The notes under the pieces are model-generated. The model saw only the letters and a program-made list of their open reading frames with translations. It was not told the origin of the DNA and made no database searches. The translations under genes were made by a program, and so were the position numbers. Positions 1 to 13,624 of a stretch of DNA of 64,000 bases are shown here, piece after piece. This DNA is from Megamerina dolium (Eukaryota > Arthropoda > Insecta > Diptera > Megamerinidae). Position 1 is the stretch's first letter; each line of letters opens with the position of its first letter. Location: contig OY978525.1 of the NCBI GenBank assembly GCA_963854835.1, positions 102,255,388-102,319,387 on the forward strand, written 5' to 3'.

Positions 1-812
1 TTTGTATTTTGTTTGTTTTAATTTTTCAAAAACTCTTGTTCAACATAATGCTAAAAGTGTGAATGTGGCAATTCACAAAATATTAAATAATCGTTATTGC
101 TGTCTATGTCTTGTAATAAGATTAATGAGTTCAATAACATACGAATATAACACATACAATATAATAAATAGTGTAGATATAGTAGGTATATCTATGTTAT
201 GTGTCTATATGCAAATAATATAAGACGGTAAATTTTTAAAAGTAAAATGTATGAGTAGAAAAATTTTTTTTTCCAAAAATCTACAGTTTTATGTATATAG
301 TATACATTTAGTATGTAGATAACATTCACAGTCGTAATAGTAGCATATTGCATAATATATGTAGTAAGAAATAATTTTTAAATGCACAATAAAATTTACA
401 GATTTATACAGAAGCAATTATGGCAATTATGGTTTGTCAATGTATTAACTTAGTGGTTGGTCAAAGTTTGCCTCAATTTGAAAGAAATATTTTTTCAAAT
501 ATTAGTAGGAATTAAGAAAGTTATAAATAAAATATGTCATTTTCAAGTTTTTAATATTTATAGATTTAATTTCGACTTAATTTTTCAACTTTAAAACATA
601 ATGATTATGAGAAAATATTTTTCACACTATTAACAGGTCAACAAAAATTTGTCAAAATTATTACAATCAATTATGTCAATGCCTGAAGATATCGCAAAAT
701 CGCATTTTCTATTATTTCATGTTCATTCATTATGATTATAGTTTTAGGATATTTAGTGTACTCGGGAGAATCGTATACTCTCGCCTGTACGTATGAGTAT
801 AGTTGATCATAT
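1..812. other. AT-rich spacer, no gene seen
   Basis: Low-complexity AT-rich DNA. The open frame at 2-223 has the composition expected of chance translation (rich in I, N, Y) and no recognisable motif. I see no repeat or RNA gene here. The last 80 bases (about 730-812) are less AT-rich and lead into the putative LTR. Confidence 0.6.
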
Positions 813-1227
813 TGTAACGAGTATCGATAGTTGGTTACTCATCACTATTATGAATGGCACGAATATTGGCAGCATCGAAACGAATGTCAACAAAACGAAA
901 TAGGCGATAACCAGAACAAACCAACGAGAAAGAAAGAGAAGAATCTCGATAAAGGAAGATTCTGGAGTGTTGCCACAGAGTATAAATAGTACCAGCTGTT
1001 GACAAATGAATCAATCTAATTCCGAACGTCATTGCGCAAACATCGATACAGTATTAGAGGCAAAAGTTGCAAGTACATTAAAAGAGTTATTATAAATAGT
1101 TGATTGTAAATAGAGTTGATTAAATAAATTGTTGCTGTATATAGTTGTACAAAATAAATGTTGCAATTATTAATTACGGAATCCATTGATCGAACAAGGT
1201 TAATTCAAATAGAATTAAACGCTCACA
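813..1227 (+). mobile_element. putative solo LTR (Ty3/gypsy-like)
   Basis: A block of about 415 bp with clearly higher GC than its flanks begins TGTAACG (813) and ends ACGCTCACA (1227), the TG...CA form expected of an LTR. Inside are a TATA-like box (TATAAATA near 980) and later AATAAA signals (near 1126 and 1152), in the U3-R-U5 order expected on the + strand. The flanking tetranucleotides ATAT (809-812) and AAAT (1228-1231) would be an imperfect 4-bp target duplication. No gag/pol frame, primer binding site or second LTR follows, so it would be a solo LTR. The assignment rests on architecture and general resemblance to fly gypsy LTRs, not on a matched family. It could be another GC-richer insertion. 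Confidence 0.45.
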
Positions 1228-4200
1228 AAATAAAAAAAATAATTTTTTCAAGTAAAATCGGACATTAATTCTTGAAATAGGACAAAATTCAAACAATCTT
1301 AGACAAGTGTTGAATTAACATATGATTTTCAATTTTCTATCTAAATTCATTCATGCTACCATATCGCAAATACAATTTTTTTTTTGTTGATTATTTGTTG
1401 ATTACTTGTATGATTATTAAAAGTTAATAAAATAGAAATAAAAAAAAGCAATTATATCATACATACAAAATGTCGATTATGTCATTTCTTAACATTTTAA
1501 CAAACAATTACCTTAGCCTCTAGTACATACATGAATACATATTTTTGGTAATATCATATCATGTGATTTGAATAGTAGACTACAAAAGAAAGAAAAAAAA
1601 TATATATGCATGTTGTTATTTATTTCTTGTATTTTTACTATATTTTATTTGAATTTATTTACAATTTTTTCTCTTTAGCTGCATAAAAGCATAAAGCACG
1701 CTTTCAAAATGTCAACTTCCGCATAAAATTAAATGATATATGTGTATGAATTGTGAGTTTCTTGTTAAAATGTGATGTTTAACACATTTATTTTTTTTTT
1801 TTTCTTTCTTCTCTCTTTCTTTGAAATTTTGTTCATTTTACAAACTTTATATGCACAACATTATTTAAGTATTTATGTATGTTTTTATAAATATATATAT
1901 ATACATTTTTTTTTCTCTATTTAATATACATATAATATATTTGGTCATTATAATTTTAAATATTATTTTGATTCTTTTCTTTTGTGTTTTTTTTAAATTC
2001 AAATTTGTTGTTCTTGTGAAAATTGTGAATTTTATTTTTCACCTCCATCAGCTTTATTTAGTAGTATAATGTGAAGTAAATTGTATTTAGTAGCATAACA
2101 TATATAATAAAATATCAATTTTAGATGTTATCAAAAATAAATATAATATAATAAATAAATACAAAATTAATTATTAATGATTTATGCAAAAAAAAAAAAA
2201 CAAAAAAAAAAATAGAAAATAAACCAAGATATTTTTAACATGGATAAAATGTTAGAATATGATAAAATTTATTGACCTTATTTCATTTAATTATATGCAT
2301 ACCTAATACCAGGTGAAGAAGTAAGCATGTGAATTTAATTGGGAATATAAAAGTGAGATCAAATTTAATGTGTGTTTAATTCTCGCGTTAAAAATAATGA
2401 AAAATTATAATAAAAAATAATATAAAGTCCAATATTAGTCTGCTACGGTCATGCTCCTCATGCATAATTACTTTGAATTTTCCATTTGAATAGTACCAAT
2501 GGCAACAGCAATGAGTTCATTCATTTTGCTTGAAATTTCAAGTACATGATTCAATCATGTTCTATGAACAAGTAAAATTGTATAGCAAAAAAGACAAAAA
2601 ACCATAAATACTTAGCAACACTTAATTATAAACGTTTTATACTCTCGGCCATTAACATTCAAACACAAAACAAATAACCGACAATATTTATTAAAATTAC
2701 TCATTTCAATTAACAATTAACAATTACCTACTATAATATGGTGGGTGTATTTCTGTTTTTTTTTGTACTTTTCATATTTACATGCAAGAGCAAACAAGCT
2801 ATTAGCAAAAAAAAAAAAAACAACTAATATCATTACTACTGTTGGCTACTTACCATCACCACGGCTACGGCCAGTAAAACTAATAACAACATTGTTCCAA
2901 CGTTTAAAAGACAAGGTCAGCATAAAAGTACAAAACGAAAAAAAATAAATAAAAATAAACAATTGAAGTGTATTTATGTATACATATATTCCCACCATTA
3001 CCATCATTATTACCATCACAATGAAAAAAAAAATAAAAATAGAAATAAGCAAGTTCGTACCATGACCAGCATTAATAAAGAAAATAAATATAAATGTAAA
3101 GAATAAAAAAAAAAAATAGAAAACATAATTGCAACCTACATATATGATGTGTGTATGTGTTGTATTATTAAACAGCTAAAATACCAATCATACTAAATAA
3201 GTATGTACGCAACATATGCATATAAACATTTACGAGATAGTCATTTTAACACTTTGGCTAATTGCAATTACAATTCAATGTGATATCGATTGTTTGTTCA
3301 ATGCTTTACCTTGAAAATGTAATGAATGGTATATAGTACATATCTATGCTTACACGTTCATTTAACTCTGATCTGTTATTAACATTATGTAAAAATGCTA
3401 AAATATTGCTATAACACATACCAATGTACATATATGTAATAATATAAGCAAGTAGAAAAAAAAAATTTAAAGTAAAAATTAAAAGTGCAGATTTGAAATA
3501 ATTAAGCAAACAAACATTAGACATAGCGATCATTAAAATGATCAGCTTCGATACCATTAATAGCATTAGCATTGCCAACAGCATATGACATCACATACTA
3601 AAGCATACATTTGAAGTAATCAAGTCAAAGCAATGTCAAATTGTTGTTGAGTGCATGCACAAATTGCATACATTTTCAATGCAAGAACTATGAACCCTGT
3701 AGTGAATTTTATGAGCAATTACCATCATCACCAATTAGTTTACTATGATATTTTTGGAGATGGCAATTCATTCGAAAATTATTTTGGCTCAGTTGGTATC
3801 GATTTTGAAAGATAGTAGTGCAAATTTCATTTAAAAAAAAATATGTTTGACTTGATTTTCCTTCATTTGGTTTTTAAATCATTTTGAAAAATAGTAAACA
3901 AATTATCCATTGGAGGTCTTATCTCAACATCTGCCATTAAACGACCATTTGTGTCGTTTCGAATAAAAACGACGCATCATCTCATATAATTCTTCACTAG
4001 AAAGACCCATAAACATGGTTAAATAAATGAGCTTTAGATAATCACCCTCAAAATTCGTTATGCCTCTTTCAACAAACAAATATTTATTCATAAATATTTA
4101 GAATTTGATTTATATTAATTATAATCGAATATATGCAAATGCATACAAAAGATTGTGCAACAATGTTGCGTCACTATGTAACCAGTGATTCTTTAGTTCT

Positions 4201-7200
4201 AGACTAGTGATTTGTATCCTAGTCCACATAGTATTACATTGGTATGTACATATTTATATAATGATAATCATAAATATTAACTAATTTATGGATAAATAAA
4301 TTAATAAGTAATTTTATTACCCATTGATGACAATTTGTTATTATTGTTTTTGTTGCTATTGCTGCTGCTGCTACTATTTTCATATACATACATATGTACT
4401 TAGCATCAAAAGCAGTGCAGCTGCTTGATTACTTCATTGATGGAGTGTAATAGATTATGTATATATACATAAGTTGATGTTGATGGCAACATGAATATTG
4501 TATGTATATAGTTTCATTTTTGCTATAAGCATTTTTCTTGTGATTTTTTTTGAGATTAATGTTATTTTTGCTATTTTCATATTACAGAGTTTTGCTACAT
4601 ATAACATACAAGGCGACATAAGCACTTTGAAACAAGTTTGTTACTTTTTTTTTTTTCAATTTATTTTATTTGTTGTTGTTGTTTGCAACATTTTTTTTTC
4701 TCTCTCTCTCTTTATTATTAATTAATTTATTGTATTTCTATGTGTGTATAGATTTTGATTTTGGTTATTATCGTTGTTGATTTTTTTTTTTTTTCATTTT
4801 TCATCAATATTCATAGATATTAATTGAGAAATAAAAAAAGGGTTATACACATATATATAGATATATATGGGCATTTCGTAGAAAAGTTGAATCAAAATTG
4901 AAAAAAATTTACAAATTGAAAATGCACAAAATTTTGTTTTAACTTTCAGTACTTAAATTTTAATATACAATTATTAATTAGGTCCCCTCAATATTTTTGT
5001 TTTTTTCCAAAAACTCGACTTTATCGATTTGGATCATATGGTATCATATAACTCTCAGTTATATAATTTCACAAATTTTTTAGGTATGGCTTGACAATGA
5101 CTACCTTAGCACTAGTAGCAAATTTCAGCACTATATCTTATATGGTTTCTGACATGACATGGATGAGGATGAGTACCCAAGATCCATGGTAGATAGATTT
5201 CGACTATTTCTTCTAATAAAGTAGGTTTTATATCTTCATTATTGTTTAATTTGATGGAAATTAGGTAAAGAAATTTTGTATATTATGTATTGTCAATTAA
5301 AATTTCTTTTTGCTTCCGGATAAAATTCTACTTTATACATATAGCTTAACAAAAGTTAAATATTATCTTCTCCTAAGGCAATTAATCAAATTGTTTCAAA
5401 CGAATTTTCAAAAATTTCGTATGCATAATTCAGAAGCTTTATAATTCTGGCTGGCATTTTTTGCTAACGAATGTCGCATCCTAAATCCCAGAAGTGCCCA
5501 TATGTTTGAACATATTTTATAGATATATGAGTAAGTATGAAAAAAAAATATTAATACGAATAGCAAAGTTGGTGAGAAAAAGGTGTGTAAATTATATTTA
5601 AAATACTGTAAATTATATTTAAATTGTTTTTTTTTTAATTAATTTAAAATTAAAATTTAATTTTTTTTTTTTTATTACTAAAAACTTCAAGTTGCATAAT
5701 TTTGTTTTATTTTTATTTTATTTTTGTTTTTCTGTTTTTTTTTTTGTTTTGTTTTAGTCATTTTAATTATTTTTAACATATAAATATACAAATCTGAATA
5801 CCAACAAACAAAAAAAAAACCGATTTGACCTATTTTTTCTATTTTTGTTGTTGTTATATTTTAATTAATTACTCACACTAATGTAAATTTGAAAAATATT
5901 TATAAAGTTATTGAAAAATTAATATTAGCGTGATCCAGTGGTGAATTTATGTTATGCACAAAGGTGGTTGTCATCATAATATTGGAATTCGTTGGAGTTA
6001 AGTTGATAACGAAGCCATCGTCATAATCACAATCAATGCTATTATGTAAAATGATATATCTCATTTGTGGACGACTGTGAGTGTAGAGAAGAGCTAAAGA
6101 GTAGTGTTCGCTTACAATGAACTTTCAATAAAATTTAACAATTGTTTATAGGAGAGAGTTAGGGTATTCCACTTTCGTGGCAGCGAATCCAAAAATGAGA
6201 GTGTCAAAAAGCATAGGAAAGTATAGGATCTATAGAAAAAAAATATCCAGTTGTTATAGTTTTCCGTTCTCTTGTGTACCTTTTCTGTCACTTTTCACGG
6301 CGAGAATGCATTGCATCCATAATTTCTCAGTGACATAAATAGTAAATGGTAAATTGTTAAATTTCACCGGAAAATTGCTACTTTTGGAAAAATTGCAAAT
6401 AGCTTGCCGACAAAAGGGCACCATTTGAAATATTAAATTTCTTAAATGTGTTCTTGCCAGAGTTCGTTTGCATGGTTCATGCCCATAAGGTCAATGCCCC
6501 AAATAAGCTTCAGCATAGAGAAAATGTTCGAATAGAGTTGGATTTGGAGTTCAAGTTCATAAAAATCAAGTGTATCAATTAAAATTTTTATTTACCGGCA
6601 ATTTTATAAGTTAAGTATATGAAATTGTTGAAATATTTTCCAAATACGACCTTGCCTTTAATTTATATTCAACAAATTGATAATTTTATACAATACAAAA
6701 CAAAAAATGAGGCAATTAGAATTTAGTTTTTAACACTGCTCAGATGAAATCATAGCAAATTCTAATTTATAACATCTACTCAAAATTATATTCAGCGTAT
6801 TTTAATGACAATATGGACATCACATAGTTAATGCTAGTGGATAAAGTAATAAAATTATATTACTAAATTAAAATACTCTTATTTATGAATACAAATTAAT
6901 GCAAACAGAATATTAAGCATTTAAACGAGAATTAATTTTTTTTTTATATTTTCGAGTTTGTAAAACACGTTTTAGAAAATATTATATTGCGGCGTAGCTT
7001 CAATTATTTAGCTATCTCATAGAATGTACATGTGTGTCGTTCATTTTGAAAGTGATATAAGTTAATTTTCGAAAAAAATTTCATAATTATATTTTCATAT
7101 AAAGATTACCATAAAACGATTAGAACTACTATTAACTTAGATATTTTAAAAAGTTGACTTGTATCACTTTCGACAAAATCAAGTCTCATACATACAAGTA

Positions 7201-8639
7201 CATATGTACTAGTAAATGTATACTGTACATTTTGGACTATTACTGAGAAAATCATATAAATTTTATTACTTTATTATATCTACTATCTAATAATTTGTTT
7301 ATTTTTTGAATATTAATATGTATACATATATATATATATATTATTTTTCAAAAATTAATTACCTTAACATTATTCCATTAAAAAGAATTTGCCATCAGAA
7401 AACTAGTTTAGTCCATTATGTATAATTTTGTAGTATTGTTGTATAGCTGCAATGAAAGCAGAAATAGAAGAGAGTTATTAAAACAAAATAGAATTAAATT
7501 TTTTATTTTCTAATTTTAATTAAAAATATTCCATCATTAAATTGTTAACACCAAACTATAAAAATGTACAAAATAAAATAAAAACTAATAAATAATCTAA
7601 AGACACAATAACAAAAGTGCAATGAAAACAAAAAAACCAACAAAAAGTAATTTCATTGACCAGCAACATTTACATTGGTCAATTCAACGGATATTATTGC
7701 TGTTGACCGTTATTTACATGACACAACAACACATTACACCATACGCCATATTAATTTTTATTACCCTGAGGGCATTTCATTTTTTATATTTATTGATTTT
7801 CCGCAAAAATGTCTTGTTTTCTTTGTATTTCTTTGAAATCTGTACTGTATGTATCATACATATTTAGCTACATCAATATGTTTATATACACCTATGTAAT
7901 GTCAACAAATTTTAAGCAACATTAAAATTTCAATATAAACATTGGTCGAAAAAAATCCAGTTTGGACGCGCTTGTGAATTAATGAATGAAGAGGGAAAGA
8001 GAATGAGAGAGAGAGAGATGTCATATGTTTTTATGAATATTATTGCCACTCATGCATATACTTAACTTGACTAATTATGACTTTAGAACTTATTTAATTT
8101 CAAATTTGATACTTTTGTTCTTTTATTGCTGTTTTTTTTTCTTTTTTTTTGTTATTTTATTTCTTTTGTTTAATGTTCTTCCGATGAGTAATATTCAAAA
8201 CTGAAGAAATACAAAACTACATATATTGCAAAATGTTTATATACATATATATGTATATAAAAACAAAAGAAACGAGTAAAGCAATACATCAATTTGTAGT
8301 GATTTATTTTTTTTTACCAAAAAAAAAAACTCCAATTTGTACTCTTTCACTTCTTCTTAATTTTGCTTGTCAGAAGAAGAAAAAAAATTATGTGTGTAAA
8401 ACATAAAGCTTAATGATGGCAACACGCATGGTATATTGAGCATGATCATCGCTTATTCATTATAAGTAATTTGATGGATTTGTTTAATCATTTGTTTTAT
8501 GAACGTTCAACTTTTCTGATGACGCATAATTTTTTTATCAGTCTTTTTCTCACTCTGTACCACAATATGTGTTTTAATATTATCTTTCATTACACTGCTG
8601 CAGTATAAAAATGTTCACAAGCTTAGAATAAGTCAAAAA
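1228..8639. other. 7.4-kb AT-rich spacer without recognisable genes
   Basis: Mostly T- and A-runs (for example near 1790, 2188, 4645, 5620, 8130), short TA runs (near 1890, 4850, 7325) and CT/GA runs (4695, 8008). Open frames here (for example at 1875, 2745, 3306, 4498 and 7622) are hydrophobic or lysine-rich chance frames. Two TACATATGTA palindromes lie at 4389 and 7199. The part from about 5930 to 6560 is somewhat less AT-rich, but I recognise nothing in it. Confidence 0.5.
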
Positions 8640-9215
8640 TCTTCAAAAAAATTGCTTTCTCGCCTTCAAAGTAATACCCTTCGAATGGAATGCCTTCATG
8701 CCAAGTTTTCTTTACGAGCAACGAAGTTGTCCATTCACTTCTTATTCACGATTTCCTTCAGATAGCACAGTGAACTGCACAGGAGGTCGCTTTGGAGCAG
8801 CCAATTAAGCTTAGTAAAGAACACAGAAGTTACACTGTGAAAAACCAGACAAATACGATAATTGCACAATGAAGGATGTGGATTGAACTTTTGAAAAAAA
8901 TTCTCACAATCCAATTTAGTACAATATTTTTACACTAATAGAGAAACAACCCGGATGATCTCAAATCAAACCCAAATGATCTTCTAAATCGACTGAATTG
9001 ATCCAAACAATATTCCAGTGATATGAATAAGGTCTTCAATTGTCAGTCAATGATTTTTGAACGTCAAATGTTTAATTTCTTTGAGATATTATTTTCATCA
9101 GTTGATATCAATGAAGTTTTCATCTTGAAACATTTTGTAATGCTCAAAAATTTGTCTTCGACCCATACTTTCTGCACCAAAAGCTATTTGTATCATTCAA
9201 TGTGAATCGAAAACT
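8640..9215 (-). pseudogene. mariner-like transposase relic, large internal deletion
   Basis: Two islands of weak mariner-type similarity lie on the minus strand in the expected order. At about 9205-9100 the conceptual translation includes SMGRRQIFEHYKMFQDE, resembling the helix-turn-helix linker of mariners (consensus-like S.R.xVFEWYKRFK). At about 8760-8640 it includes KTWHEGIPFEGYYFEGEK, resembling the mariner C-terminus (W..CI..EG.YFEG). The two are separated by only about 350 bp, whereas a mariner transposase is about 345 residues, so the catalytic core would be deleted. I cannot place terminal inverted repeats. The similarity is from recognition of short motifs and is not strong. Confidence 0.45.
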
Positions 9216-10410
9216 CATTTCACAAGCATAATTTGATTCAAGATTTTTACTGAATTTATGCTAGCACTCTTAGTGCTCTTAGCTCTTTAATCAATGATAC
9301 AAATGACAAAACCAGTACTACTAAACTAATTTCAAAAAAGAGTTTTCTCAATCATATTTCTTTGCAAATCTTAAATCCAATTTGCCTCAAATTTTTCATT
9401 ACAGTGGTACACTTTTTTTTTTTTCTTTAAATAAATTACTTTACTACTTTCTACTCACATAATAATTATACTAGGTACCTAGTACGCTTAATTTTTCCTA
9501 GATATACTTTTTTTTGTCATTGTATTGTACTACAAATATAGTCATAGTCATAGTCATTGCATAGTTTATGCATCAATGCATTTACATTATGATTATCTAA
9601 TAGATTGCTTGTCTTTTTCTATTACAACTATTACGTATTTCCCCCTCTATCTTTCCCTTTAACTTAGGTATTTTGAAAAGAAAAGAAAAAAATCTCTTTT
9701 GCTATTACTAAATTCCACTTTTCGTTTGTATTGTATTTGATATGGTTAACTTGTTGTTTATTGTTGACAATTTCTTTGACCATTTCTCTGATATGCCTTT
9801 CTGATTTTCTTATACATACTACATTTGTGTATACAATTTCTATATATACCATAAAATTGTATTTTAATGATTTTATTTAGTTGGTTGATTTTAATTTTAT
9901 TATTGTTGTTGTTGTTTTTTTGTTTGTTTTTTGTATTTTATTGATATCTTTTATTTCAATATTATTTCTATTTAGTTATTCACAGTCTATGCTTGAGTTT
10001 TATATAATCAAATACAATACTCATAGTATATATATATTTTGCTTTCTTCTCGCACCTCTCTTTAATTTAAGTTTTTGTAACATCCACCAATATAACGGTG
10101 ATATTAGACATTGGTGTGTTTATAGTATATATATAATTTCCCCATATTAAATAGTATGAGTGTGCATAAAATTTATAAAATAAATACAAAAAAAAAAAAT
10201 AAAATCAATTTATTACTATTACTAATCAATTATTTTATTTATACACATTTATCATATAATTTTATTTACTTATTCAATTAATTACATTTTAATTGTGTTG
10301 AGTGAAAGTTGTTAAAGTTCATAAAGATACAACTAAATATCATTGATGTACTCTTGTGAATTATTTAAAGCCAAAAAAGAACTGTGAGTATATTAAAAAT
10401 ATATAGAATA
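9216..10410. other. AT-rich spacer
   Basis: AT-rich spacer with poly-T runs (9411-9425) and a short reiterated AGTCAT motif near 9539-9560. The open frames at 9664-9852 (-) and 9881-10150 (+) are low-complexity and unconvincing. Nothing else seen. Confidence 0.5.
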
Positions 10411-11616
10411 CTAGGGTTACTATTTATATTTCGAGATCTGGCAACACTAATGTCAATAGCTAAAATCTGGCAACACTATAATAAAGTTTGACATTTTTGA
10501 GTAGAAACATGCTTACAACATTTTAATGTACAAGCGCTATTTGTTTCCTTTAAAGTGAGTTAAGAAAATCAATTTGACCCAATAAATGGAAATTTCAAGA
10601 AAGTTTTTCGTTGGATCATTTTTCACAACTTTCGACGTAGTTTATCTCAAGAAAAATGTCTCGATGAACTCAGTTCTTTGTATGACGATAAAACACCATC
10701 AAAAACCACAGTATATCGCTGGTATTGTGAATTCAATCGTGGTCATAGTTGGGTCGCCGACGAATTACGTGAAGGTCGTCCAAAATCGGTTGCAGTGCAG
10801 TGCATGAACTGATATCGTAATGCAAGACCGTCATGTGACTTACCGTAAGATAGAGGCATTAGTTCCACTTCAATACATTCGATTTTGCATGAACAGTTAG
10901 TGGTAAGACAAAATTTGCAGTCGTTCGATACCTCATAATTTATCAATAGCTCAAAAAAAGGCTCGCGTCGATTGGTGTAAGAAAATGCTTAAAAAGTTCG
11001 ACCGTGATGCTTCAAAAGACGTGTATAAAATCGTGACAGACAACGAATCATGGATATATATGCGTATGTACCGCAAACAAAACAGAAATCGACCGTTTGG
11101 GTGTTCCAAGACGAGCCAAATCCAACAAAAGTTATTCGAGGCCGCAGCACATCGAAGCAAATGGTCACCTGTTTCTTCGGCCAAATGGGTTATGTGGCCA
11201 CTTTTCCGCTTGAGCAACAAAGGATGGTCAATTCTGAGTGGTACACGATCATTTGTTTGTCGGAAGTCTTCAGAGAAATTCATAAAAGTAACCGCCAAAG
11301 ATGAATCATTCTTCATCATGACTATGCGAGCTCTCTCACATCTCGTCAAACAGGTGAATTTTTGAGCAGTCAAAACAACAAATTGATGACTCATCCTCCG
11401 TACAGTCCTGATTTGTCACACAATGACTTCTTCTTCTTGTTCCCAAATATCAAAGGTAAACTGCGTGGTCAACAATTTACAAGCGCCAAGGAAGCAGTTG
11501 ATGCGTTCAAAAACCATGTTTTGGAAGTGTCTCAAGAGGAATGGAATTTTATAAGTTCATGCAGAAATATCTCATCAGAATATTCTTATAATAATAAAAT
11601 CTTGCCAAATCTATAA
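10411..11616 (+). pseudogene. mariner transposase pseudogene (DD34D type)
   Basis: A decayed mariner, about 1.2 kb. The transposase start is at 10586 (MEISRKFF). After a frameshift comes LYDDKTPSKTTVYRWYCEFN and LREGRPKSV (10678-10791), the DNA-binding region. Then QDRHVTYRKIEA (from 10824) and AQKKARVDWCKKMLKKFDRD, reading DASKDVYKIVTDNESWIY (to about 11060). A 2-base excess in the TATATA run near 11055 shifts the frame to STVWVFQDEPNPTKVI (11092 on). A TGA at 11302-11304 replaces an Arg codon. After it come HHDYASSLTS and SPDLSHNDFFFLFP, and the frame continues to 11616. The second and third catalytic Asp are present with 34 residues between them. The first is Asn (TDNESW where mariners have TGDESW). 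The leader contains ATCTGGCAACACTA twice, 29 bp apart (10436 and 10465). Terminal inverted repeats are not evident, and the 3' end looks eroded. Confidence 0.9.
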
Positions 11617-13624
11617 GCTCTTCGAATAATTATTTCTTTAGAATTGTGAATCATCACTTCAAAGCACTTAAGGGTTTAAGTACTCCAAAATTTTGCAATC
11701 AAATTTTCATACTTAACTTCTAAAACTTATATTTACAAATGATATTAACTAGATATTTGCCATTGCTGTAGTTAATGATTGTCAAATGTACTAACTGTAT
11801 TTACTCATAAACTATTCGTATATTTATTGCAGTACCACCTCTTGGTTGCATCAGCACATTTAGATGAGTTAAATTTTCAGACATCATGCAATATATTGCT
11901 ATCGCATTATTTGAGCATTCTATGAAATTCCAACTAAGGTTTAATATATTAAAAAACAATTACTATTTGTAATATTGTATATTTCTTATTTTTTTTTTAT
12001 AATACCTACATAAATACGTAATAAACATGTGCAATTTGTACTGTAGATGTATTAACCTAAAAAATATATTTTGTCTATGTGCAAGCAATACCGGTAATAA
12101 AAATAAAGGAATATAAAAAATGCATTTTTGTTCACTTCTTCATTAGAAATATACATATTGTGTCTCTCATGTTATACAGTAGGCATCTAACTAGAAGTAT
12201 TATTGTACGTGTACATACATATAGGTTTGTCTCTCATTTTGTTAGTTGGACTGTAAGCAATATTAATTTCAATAGAAGCTATGTATGTTACGTACGTGCT
12301 TAAAAACAGTACAAATATTTATTGCCATGTAATAATAAGTCTGGGTATTTTTCGAATGTTGTTGCTGTGGATGTTGTTGTTGTAACAAACATAAAAATCA
12401 CAACGAAAAAGCATTAAAATCCAAGAACTATTCCATATACTCGAAGTATATGTTAATATGAAGTAGCAGCAGTTGTAATAGCAATACCTACATACATGTG
12501 ACAATAAGCAATGAAAAAGTCACACGAGAGCAATATTAATAATAACAGCGGTAAGGCAAATGCTATATGCTATTGCATTTTTTTTTTTTATCATATACTC
12601 ACATATAGCATCTGTGCATATTCATATACATATATTGACAGATACCCTGAAGGAAAAAGTGTGAAGAAAAAAGTGCAATTTGTCAAATTTCTAACTATAA
12701 CAATGCTATTATTAAAATCGAATTGGTCAATTTTTGAATACGAAGTTTTGCAACTTCAAATCGAACAAATAGCCCAATTGGCTTATAACGTAAAGACACT
12801 CGAATATTTAATCTAAAAACGGACGGTCTTTTAGGATCACAAGTACTTTCCTACGGGGTATACTTTCATATATTCCTGCATATATGCATTGGTGCTACTA
12901 TAAAATGACAACGCATGAAAATATTCGCCAAAATTGTCTTTGCTGTTGTTGCCAGTAGTTTTTTTTTTTTCTATGCTGACAGGCACGCAATATAATAATT
13001 TGTATAGCCCCCCATTTTTTTTTTTTCTTCTTAACTATTATTACTCCAAGTAATTTTGCTGCTGGTGTACTAGTATGCACTCGATGCACTCAAAGTTGTA
13101 AAAGTGAAATCATAAAATGTGCATTCAATGTGAACACACCACTGATTGGTATGCAATATGCAATAACCCTACATATATTTACCTATATATTTCCTTGTTA
13201 CATGTAGAGTTACACTTTGCCAACAGCATTGAGCAAATATGTGTATGTAAAAAGTATGCAATTTCAGCCAAGGTAACCAAAATACAACCCAATCGTTTGC
13301 CCCCACTTATCATCAGATACTACGTTGTACCACCTATTGTTAACATATACATAAGCAAATATACAATACTATATATTATGTATTTGTAGCCTCATTAGCG
13401 ATAGTAGGATAATAAACAGTATGTATTTGGTAATTGACAAATTTATGGAAATATTACACTGCTCCTTGCGCTCCACCCTCAATCAGCTTTAATTTCTTGA
13501 ATAACAATGCAAAAATAATGAGATTAGTAACAACAACAACGACGAAAGCAACAAATTTGCAATAAGTTTTACTTCAATCCATGTTGTATGAACATATTTA
13601 GAAAATATATTTATAAAGGGATAT
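11617..13624. other. AT-rich spacer
   Basis: AT-rich spacer. The open frames at 12079, 12511, 12898 (-) and 13117 show no known motif. Poly-T runs lie at 12961 and 13014. No gene or RNA recognised. Confidence 0.5.

Noticed and set aside
10951..11394. 147-codon minus-strand open frame
   Set aside because: Shadow of the plus-strand mariner pseudogene.
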